Shown here piece by piece: positions 1-5,324 of a stretch of DNA of 6,557 nucleotides. Source of the stretch: DATESZ01 sp035283845 (GTDB taxonomy: Bacteria; Desulfobacterota; Syntrophia; Syntrophales; JACQWR01); the NCBI GenBank assembly GCA_035283845.1, contig DATESZ010000103.1, positions 1-6,557 on the forward strand, given 5' to 3'. The notes under the pieces were generated by a model. That model made no database searches. It worked only from the letters and a program-made list of their open reading frames with translations, and was not told the DNA's origin. Made by a program: the position numbers and the translations under genes. The first letter of the stretch is position 1, and each line of letters opens with the position of its first letter.

Positions 1-573
1 CAATATTCCGGAACGGGAAAGACGATAATCGGGCGGGGGTATTGGGCTCCGGAAGGGCTTGAAGTTCCAAATTTCGAGACCGGCAGGGGCAATACGTCAG
101 CCGCTTACTCCTTTGGGACTCAATTAGCTGAAGTGGAGGTAAATACAGAGACAGGATTCATTAAAATCACGCGCATGGCGATGATTCATGATTGCGGTCA
201 ACCCATTAACGAGATGCTGATGGAAGGGCAGTTGGAAGGCTCAGCCATTGGCGCCGCCGGTCATACACTTATGGAAGAAATTGTTCGCAAAGATGGCCAG
301 ACGATGAATCCCTCCTTTCTTGAATATCGTATGCCGACGACCCTGGACGCCTGTCCATTGGAGATATTGCATACAGATACTTATGATGAAGTGGGACCCT
401 TTGGAGCCAAAGAGTCTGGGGAAGGTATTCAAGTGGCTGTTGTTCCTGCTATTGTTAACGCTGTCTATGATGCCATTGGTGAGCCTTTCAAGAGGATACC
501 CGTTACTCCGGATATGGTATTAAAGGCTTTTAAAAAGGGATCTTCTCCCGAGGAGCAGCACAATCAAGTGTAA
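1..573 (+). CDS. hcrA: Hydroxybenzoyl-CoA reductase-like molybdopterin (alpha) subunit, 3' part
   Basis: This is the C-terminal 190 residues of a xanthine dehydrogenase-family large subunit; the frame is open from base 1, so the start lies upstream. HcrA-type subunits hold the Mo cofactor and remove the ring hydroxyl of 4-hydroxybenzoyl-CoA in the cytoplasm. Seen here: a DCGQPIN stretch followed by MEGQLEG (partial residues 74-80), the usual cofactor-contact region, and PFGAKESGEG near the end. The Glu of the final GEG (codon 421-423) sits where the family's catalytic Glu lies. The tail (IVNAVYDAIG, then IPVTPDMVLKAF) is a normal family C-terminus. The next gene, 67 bases on, is the matching FAD subunit with the HcrB-specific cysteine insertion, which favours a hydroxybenzoyl-CoA reductase over xanthine or CO dehydrogenase. 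The exact substrate is inferred; the Fe-S gamma subunit is not in view. Confidence 0.85.
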   Translation, partial: QYSGTGKTIIGRGYWAPEGLEVPNFETGRGNTSAAYSFGTQLAEVEVNTETGFIKITRMAMIHDCGQPINEMLMEGQLEGSAIGAAGHTLMEEIVRKDGQTMNPSFLEYRMPTTLDACPLEILHTDTYDEVGPFGAKESGEGIQVAVVPAIVNAVYDAIGEPFKRIPVTPDMVLKAFKKGSSPEEQHNQV

Positions 574-640
574 TCGCCAAAATTTTAGCAAATAATTTGG
601 GAGACGATCCTTAAAAAGTAAATCTTTAGGGGAGGTAGAA

Positions 641-1651
641 ATGAGCTTACCAGAATTTGAATATATTGCGCCGAAAACAGTGGCCAAGGCAATCTCTTCG
701 CAGAAGAAGTTCGGAAAATTCTTTGCTGGAGGAACGGACCTCTTTGTGGCCATGACGGAAAGAATTTCACACCCTGAGCTTTTAATCGATCTAAACGGGA
801 TTTCCGAATTAAGGGGGATCAAATGGGATAAAAAGAACGGATTACGAGTTGGCGCCCTGACAACACTTACCAGGTTAAAGGAGAACCCGATAGTTCAAGA
901 ACGTTTCCCCGTTTTAAGTCAAATAGTTTCTTTAGTGAGCACTCCCCAACTCCAAAATATGGGAACACTCGGGGGTAATCTCTGTTTGGACACGCGATGT
1001 TATTATTATAATCAATCTGCCTTTTTTAAGAAGAGGTGGGACCCGTGTTTCAAGATCGGGGGGAAGGTCTGCCACGTTGTAAAAGGGGGTGATGCCTGCT
1101 ATGCGGCCTATTCAGGAGACATGGCTGCTCCATTGATCGCTTTGGAGGCCAAGGTAAAAATTGCCGGGCCTAATGGCACAAGTGAAAAAAAGTTGCAGGA
1201 TTTTTTCACCGGCTCGGGAATTAAACCCAATATTCTTAAATTCAACGAGATCGTAACAGAAATTTCAATTCCCGCACCGCCCGAATATTCAGGGCTTTCT
1301 TACCAGAAATTGAGACTTAGGGACACGATGGATTTCCCAATCCTTGGTGTGGCATTATTCATACACTCAGAGAAAAAGGATAGTATGTCATGCAGAGATG
1401 TCCGCCTTGTCTTAAATGCTGTTGCACCTTCGCCCATTATATTGAATGATGAGGCGTCTAATCTAATGTGCGGAGAAAAGATTACGCCGAAAATTATAAA
1501 AGAGGTTTCAAAAATAGCCCAGAAAGCAGCTCACCCTGTTAACAATACCGCCTCCTCTCCACGGTATCGCAATGAAATGGTTCAGGTATTTACTAAAAAT
1601 GCCATGCATGAGGCATTGGAGAGGATTAAGACTAAGGAGGCACTAAGATGA
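641..1651 (+). CDS. hcrB: Hydroxybenzoyl-CoA reductase-like FAD (beta) subunit with [4Fe-4S] insertion
   Basis: This 336-residue protein is a FAD-binding subunit of the molybdenum hydroxylase family; HcrB proteins are about this size. An N-terminal FAD_binding_5-type domain (about residues 4-175) has FFAGGTDLFVAM (27-38) and TLGGNLC (109-115), both FAD contacts. A CO dehydrogenase flavoprotein C-terminal domain follows (about 215-325). The diagnostic part is the insertion between DTRC and DACYAAYSGD, with cysteines at 120, 136, 144 and 153. In Thauera HcrB this loop binds an extra [4Fe-4S] cluster used to bring electrons from ferredoxin to FAD, and ordinary xanthine or CO dehydrogenase FAD subunits lack it. 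The start is fixed by AGGGGAGG at 628-635, five bases before ATG. The stop overlaps the ligase start (ATGA), so the two are probably translationally coupled. Substrate specificity (4-hydroxy, 3-hydroxy or a substituted benzoyl-CoA) cannot be read from this subunit. Confidence 0.9.
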   Translation: MSLPEFEYIAPKTVAKAISSQKKFGKFFAGGTDLFVAMTERISHPELLIDLNGISELRGIKWDKKNGLRVGALTTLTRLKENPIVQERFPVLSQIVSLVSTPQLQNMGTLGGNLCLDTRCYYYNQSAFFKKRWDPCFKIGGKVCHVVKGGDACYAAYSGDMAAPLIALEAKVKIAGPNGTSEKKLQDFFTGSGIKPNILKFNEIVTEISIPAPPEYSGLSYQKLRLRDTMDFPILGVALFIHSEKKDSMSCRDVRLVLNAVAPSPIILNDEASNLMCGEKITPKIIKEVSKIAQKAAHPVNNTASSPRYRNEMVQVFTKNAMHEALERIKTKEALR

Positions 1652-3234
1652 GTGTAGGGACTTATAAAACCCTTTCTTTACCACAAGAATTTAACATGAC
1701 GTCATACATCATTGACGGCAACATTGCTGAGGGAAGGGGTGGAAAAACTGCGATTTACTATCAGGGAGAAACATACACCTTCAATGATCTTTGCACCCTT
1801 ATCAATAAGGCCGGCAATATACTCAAGGAGCTTGGCGTTGAACGCGATGATCGTGTTTTGGTCATCCTCCAGGACTCTCCGGAATGGTTCGCAAGCTGGC
1901 TTGGAACAATCAAGACAGGCGGGGTGGTTACTCATGCGTACAGCTATTTAAGCGCTGAAGATTATGGTTATTTTTTGAATTATGTGAGGCCGAAAGTGGT
2001 CGTTGTAGACGATTCGACCTTGGAGAGCGTGAGGGGGGGAGTAAAGCTGTCCAGATATCCGGTGAAACTTCTGGTCAAGACTGAGTCTCCAAAGAAGCTT
2101 GCCAAAGGGGAATACGATTTCAATTCCATGATGAAGTCGGCAGGCAAAGACCTTGAACCTGAGCCCACATCAAAAGATGATTTTTCGGTTTGGGCCTGGT
2201 CTGGCGGGACTACCGGCCACCCAAAGGCTGTGCCGCATATGCATCATGAGGTTGCTGTTGCCTTTGAATCTTTTCAAGCGATAGCGCATTTTAATAAAGA
2301 CGATATAGCTCTGAGTGTTCCGAAGCTATTTTTCCATTATGCCCATTGCCTGATGCTTTACGCTTTGAAGGTCGGAGGGGCGGCGATATTATTCCCTGAA
2401 AGGACAACGCCGCAGGCCATATTTAAATTGGTTGAAAAGCATAGGGCTACCTTGCTTGTTAATGTCCCTACCATGATGAGAGCAATGATCCAGACGCCTA
2501 AAGAAGAGCGCAGCGACATCAGTTCTCTTCGAATCAACTTCTCTTCAGGGGAAGCATTATCTGAACAGCTCTACAAGGAATGGAAGGCAACGTTTGGGAT
2601 TGAGGTGTTGGAAAGCATCGGATCTGCCGAATCATACCTCGGTTATATCCTCAACATTGCAGAAGAAAAAGTGCCAGGAAGTTTGGGCAAGATTGCACCG
2701 CTCGTTGAAGCCAAGCTGGTAGATGACGATTGGAACGAGGTGCCCAAAGGGGAGCAGGGGTTGCTTCTGGTCCGTTCTGATGCCAACGGGACTTACTACC
2801 ATTTAGACCATGAGAAATCGAAGCATACCTTCCTGGGTAATGACTGGCTCAATACGGGCGATATTTTTCGGCAAGACGAAAATGATAATTTTTACTATGT
2901 TTCCCGGAAGGGCGATCAGATTAAAGTAAGCGGGGTTTGGGTCTCGCCGTTGGAGATGGAGGATCAGCTTAATCAGCATGAAAAAGTAAAGGAATGCGTT
3001 GTTCTGGGGATACCGGATAAGGATGGCCTCATGAAGTCGAAAGCTTACGTAGTTTTAACGGATGGCGTTGCGGGGTCCGAGTCATTGAAAAAAGAGCTGA
3101 CGTTATATTGCAAGGAGAAATTGGCGCCCCATAAGTATCCGCGGATCATAGAGTTCATGCCGGAGCTGCCCAAGACCGGGCAGGGCAAGATCGACAAACT
3201 CCGTTTGCGTGAACGGGAGTCCCCAACGGCATGA
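1648..3234 (+). CDS. Aryl-CoA ligase (benzoate/hydroxybenzoate-CoA ligase group)
   Basis: This 528-residue AMP-forming acyl-CoA synthetase would convert an aromatic acid, ATP and CoA to aryl-CoA, AMP and PPi in the cytoplasm. Motifs in order: phosphate loop WSGGTTGHPKAVPH (184-197), ESIGSAE (322-328), NTGD (402-405), the hinge and C-domain entry SRKGDQIKVSGVWVSPLEME (419-438) and PKTGQGKID (508-516) with the adenylation lysine K514. Length and the VWVSPLEME segment fit benzoate-CoA ligases. The start is set by AAGGAGG at 1634-1640, seven bases before ATG, and it overlaps the HcrB-like gene by four bases. The context suggests it makes the CoA thioester for the upstream reductase. Two pocket segments differ from what I recall of benzoate-CoA ligases (FFHYAHC at 228-234; SYLGYILN at 329-336), so the substrate may not be plain benzoate or 4-hydroxybenzoate. 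No specific gene symbol is justified. Confidence 0.9.
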   Translation: MSVGTYKTLSLPQEFNMTSYIIDGNIAEGRGGKTAIYYQGETYTFNDLCTLINKAGNILKELGVERDDRVLVILQDSPEWFASWLGTIKTGGVVTHAYSYLSAEDYGYFLNYVRPKVVVVDDSTLESVRGGVKLSRYPVKLLVKTESPKKLAKGEYDFNSMMKSAGKDLEPEPTSKDDFSVWAWSGGTTGHPKAVPHMHHEVAVAFESFQAIAHFNKDDIALSVPKLFFHYAHCLMLYALKVGGAAILFPERTTPQAIFKLVEKHRATLLVNVPTMMRAMIQTPKEERSDISSLRINFSSGEALSEQLYKEWKATFGIEVLESIGSAESYLGYILNIAEEKVPGSLGKIAPLVEAKLVDDDWNEVPKGEQGLLLVRSDANGTYYHLDHEKSKHTFLGNDWLNTGDIFRQDENDNFYYVSRKGDQIKVSGVWVSPLEMEDQLNQHEKVKECVVLGIPDKDGLMKSKAYVVLTDGVAGSESLKKELTLYCKEKLAPHKYPRIIEFMPELPKTGQGKIDKLRLRERESPTA

Positions 3235-3259
3235 GAAGAGGGCGCACAGGAAACATGCC

Positions 3260-3278
3260 TGCCGGACGCCTTCCGGCA
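3260..3278. repeat. Short GC-rich inverted repeat (hairpin) between ligase and first ATPase gene
   Basis: TGCCGGA (3260-3266) and TCCGGCA (3272-3278) are perfect reverse complements around a 5-base loop. It lies 25 bases after the ligase stop in a 112-base gap, the largest in the window. No T-run follows on either strand, so it is not a standard intrinsic terminator. It may be an mRNA processing or 3'-end stabilising stem separating the ligase message from the ATPase part, or a degenerate REP-like element. A second, weaker stem (TAAAG-CGG-CTTTA, 3291-3303) follows it. No convincing promoter was seen in the gap. Confidence 0.45.
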
Positions 3279-3333
3279 AAATGGGTGGGATAAAGCGGCT
3301 TTAAATTAAAAAGACGATTCTAAATTTCTTGAA

Positions 3334-3339
3334 GAGAGG
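3334..3339 (+). promoter_or_regulatory. Ribosome binding site deciding the first ATPase start
   Basis: GAGAGG lies seven bases before ATG at 3347. The same frame is also open from a TTG at 3329, but that codon is upstream of this site and has no Shine-Dalgarno sequence of its own, so ATG 3347 is chosen. This makes the protein 312 residues instead of 318. Confidence 0.65.
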
Positions 3340-3346
3340 TGTAAGG

Positions 3347-4285
3347 ATGGGACAAGCAGGAGAAGCTAAAGAGATTGTTAGATTTAATGTGGAGCTCAAG
3401 TGCGATCACCGTTGTGAAAACTGCGAAAGGTTCTTTGACTGCAATGATGAAAGGAAGTTCAAGATCTATAAACGCAGGAGGATGGGTCAGGCTGTAAAGA
3501 AGATGGCCGGGATAAGGCACAAAATTTCTATATCGGGCGGGAAAGGCGGGGTCGGTAAATCGACGTCCACCGTAAACTTGGCCGTCGCCCTGGCCATGAT
3601 GGGGAGGAAGGTAACCATTTTGGATCAGGATTTTGATGGAGCCAGTGTTCCCAGGATGGTGGGAATACAGGGAAAGAAAAATTTAACCTATAGCGTGAAG
3701 GGGATCGTACCGGCAGAGGACGAGCTTGGGCTGGGAATGCATGTTGTCGCCATCAGTCTGATATACCCCGATGATGTGATTACCATGTTCCATGAAATGA
3801 GGAGGGGGACGACTGAGGAATTTATAGCCAATGTGGACTACGGTGAAAGAGATTATCTGATTGTGGACCTTCCCCCGGGAACGAGCTCTGATGCCTGCAA
3901 CCTTTTACAGTATATTCCTGATTTGGCTGGAACGGTGACAGTGACCGCACCCACTAAGGTATCCCAGCTTGCTGCACGTCGGGCCACGATCCTGTCAGCC
4001 AAGGCCGGCAGCAGGGTCTTGGGAATCATTGAAAATATGAGTGGTTATATATGCGGGGAATGCGGCAAAGAATTTGATTTTATGAAAAGGGGCGGCGGTG
4101 AAAGCCTGGCCGAAGAATTGGGGGTGCCTTTCTTAGGGCGCATTCCTCTCCATCCCCAGGTCAGCTTGTCCTGTGATGAAGGAATCCCTTTTGTCTGGAA
4201 GTATCCTGATAATCCGGCCTCAAAGGCGATGATGGAGATTGCCGGTCATTTAGAGGAGATGGTAGAGCAATTAAAGCAGAAGTAA
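3347..4285 (+). CDS. Mrp/NBP35-family Fe-S P-loop ATPase, first of a tandem pair
   Basis: This 312-residue protein belongs to the Mrp/NBP35 (ApbC) family of cytoplasmic ATPases that hold and transfer Fe-S clusters. An N-terminal extension has C19, C23, C26 and C32 (CX3CX2CX5C), resembling the N-terminal cluster motif of NBP35 but with a shorter first gap. The deviant Walker A SGGKGGVGKS (63-72) keeps both lysines (K66, K71). ILDQDFDGASVPRM (91-104) replaces the usual LDADIYGPSIPRM, and DLPPGTSSD (174-182) is the Walker B region. A C-terminal CX2C (C236, C239; CGEC) matches the site where Mrp/NBP35 dimers bridge a [4Fe-4S] cluster. FHEMRRGTTEEF (148-159) stands where ordinary Mrp has a WRGP-type segment. 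It is followed after 34 bases by a paralogue with the same layout, suggesting a heterodimer. Its role in aromatic metabolism is inferred from context only; an electron-transfer role is possible but untested. Confidence 0.85.
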   Translation: MGQAGEAKEIVRFNVELKCDHRCENCERFFDCNDERKFKIYKRRRMGQAVKKMAGIRHKISISGGKGGVGKSTSTVNLAVALAMMGRKVTILDQDFDGASVPRMVGIQGKKNLTYSVKGIVPAEDELGLGMHVVAISLIYPDDVITMFHEMRRGTTEEFIANVDYGERDYLIVDLPPGTSSDACNLLQYIPDLAGTVTVTAPTKVSQLAARRATILSAKAGSRVLGIIENMSGYICGECGKEFDFMKRGGGESLAEELGVPFLGRIPLHPQVSLSCDEGIPFVWKYPDNPASKAMMEIAGHLEEMVEQLKQK

Positions 4286-4296
4286 AATTGCAATTT
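4285..4296. repeat. 12-base AT-rich palindrome between the two ATPase genes
   Basis: AAATTGCAATTT is a perfect 12-base palindrome whose first base is the last base of the preceding stop codon. It lies 12 bases before the AAGGAGG of the next gene. It could be an operator half-site pair or chance in AT-rich spacer; no second copy was noticed in the other gaps. Confidence 0.25.
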
Positions 4297-4319
4297 GAAT
4301 TAATATTAAGGAGGATTAA

Positions 4320-5243
4320 ATGACCATCGAGGAAGGCACAATAATAAAGGGGATGAATATTGATGATAGTTGCAATACCAAATGTGAGAACTGCGAAAAG
4401 TACTTCGAATGCGAGCTCAGTTATAAGGAAATATTCCAAAAAAAGGGAATACTGAGCATGATCAAAGCGAACTTGAGTAGTGTAAAATACAAGGTGCTTG
4501 TGCTGGGAGGCAAGGGAGGAGTAGGTAAATCGATGATGACTGTTAACATTGCCGCTGCTCTCGCCCATAGGGGAAAGAAGGTTTGCATCCTTGACCAGGT
4601 ATATGATTGTCCAGCCATACCGATGATGCTTGGCGTTCCTGAGGATACCCGTTTGATGATTGGGAAAAAAGGACTTATTCCTCACGAGAGCAGATGGGGC
4701 ATCAAGGTGGTCTCTACTGGATTGATATTAGATCGGGATGAAGTGATTATCTGGTTCCACGATATGAAAAGGAACGCTACGGAGGAGTTTTTGTGTGCGG
4801 CGGATTATGGGGATACGGAGTATCTGGTAGTGGATTTTCCGGCCGGCACCAGTTCCGAAACCGTTAATATCTTAAAATATTTACCAGACATAGACGCTTC
4901 CATTGTGGTTACTGTTCCGTCGGGGGTGTCCCAGAACGTAGCACGGAAGTGTATTTACATCTTGAATAAGGCCAATGTACCTATTACCGGAGTGGTTGAA
5001 AATATGAGCGATACTAAATGTCCCTATTGCGATGCCCATGTTTCACTCATTTCCACTGGGGCAGGTGAAAGGATGGCCAGGGAGGAGGGAGTCCCTTTTT
5101 TAGCAAAAATACCTACATCGCAGATGGTAAGCATGACCTTGGATGATGGAGAGCCTTTTGTGATTAAATACCCCGATAGCGATGAGAGCAAGGGCGTCAT
5201 GAATGTGGTTGATGCCTTGATAAGACATTGCGAAGGAGATTAA
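4320..5243 (+). CDS. Mrp/NBP35-family Fe-S P-loop ATPase, second of a tandem pair
   Basis: This 307-residue protein is a clear paralogue of the gene before it. It has the same N-terminal CX3CX2CX5C (C18, C22, C25, C31), deviant Walker A GGKGGVGKS (63-71; K65, K70), Walker B region DFPAGTSSE (172-180) and a C-terminal bridging CPYC (C234, C237), here in the canonical CPxC form. It shares the unusual FHDMKRNATEEF segment (146-157) and the LDQ at 91-93. It differs in DCPAIPMM (96-103) and in Ala for the second Pro of the Walker B region. AAGGAGG at 4308-4314, five bases before ATG, fixes the start. The family loads or carries [4Fe-4S] clusters; the likely clients here are the Fe-S-containing reductase or another Fe-S enzyme of the pathway. 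Both copies keep the nucleotide-binding lysines, so neither looks inactive. The partnership and clients are inference. Confidence 0.85.
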   Translation: MTIEEGTIIKGMNIDDSCNTKCENCEKYFECELSYKEIFQKKGILSMIKANLSSVKYKVLVLGGKGGVGKSMMTVNIAAALAHRGKKVCILDQVYDCPAIPMMLGVPEDTRLMIGKKGLIPHESRWGIKVVSTGLILDRDEVIIWFHDMKRNATEEFLCAADYGDTEYLVVDFPAGTSSETVNILKYLPDIDASIVVTVPSGVSQNVARKCIYILNKANVPITGVVENMSDTKCPYCDAHVSLISTGAGERMAREEGVPFLAKIPTSQMVSMTLDDGEPFVIKYPDSDESKGVMNVVDALIRHCEGD

Positions 5244-5262
5244 AAATGGGGGAGAGGTTAAA

Positions 5263-5307
5263 ATGGTTTTCGTGGGTGAGTTGAGTGGTGAAGGGTTCAA
5301 TGCTTAA
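5263..5307 (+). CDS. Possible 14-residue leader or coupling ORF before the UbiD-like gene
   Basis: ATG at 5263 is preceded by a purine-rich GGGGGAGAGG (5248-5257) at good distance and reads MVFVGELSGEGFNA before TAA, 17 bases ahead of the UbiD-like start. An overlapping 12-codon ORF (5246-5284, MGERLKWFSWVS) in another frame also has a GGAG-type site upstream. Neither has a recognisable motif. They may be translated couplers, remnants of a lost gene, or chance reading of a purine-rich spacer. Confidence 0.2.
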   Translation: MVFVGELSGEGFNA

Positions 5308-5324
5308 AGTGAGGTGGTTCAACA

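Noticed and set aside
577..600. AT-rich imperfect stem (CCAAAATT with AATTTGG) after the alpha gene
   Set aside because: Needs a bulged base, is weak, and has no T-run; likely compositional.
520..822. 100-codon open frame on the - strand across the alpha-beta gap
   Set aside because: It covers the start and FAD motif of the HcrB-like gene; no domain seen, most likely a shadow frame.
3260..3278. Intrinsic transcription terminator
   Set aside because: The stem is only 7 bp and is followed by AAAATG, not a T-run; the reverse strand also lacks one.
3329..3346. TTG start for the first ATPase (six extra residues)
   Set aside because: The GAGAGG ribosome site falls inside this stretch and is ideally spaced for ATG 3347.
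4161..4685. 174-codon open frame on the - strand spanning the two ATPase genes
   Set aside because: It overlaps the conserved ends of two well-supported + genes and their spacer, and has no family features.
3347..5243. ParA/MinD-type partition or division ATPases
   Set aside because: The GGKGGVGKS loop is shared with MinD, but the ENMS segment followed by CX2C, the DLPPGTSSD region and the N-terminal four-Cys motif fit Mrp/NBP35 instead.
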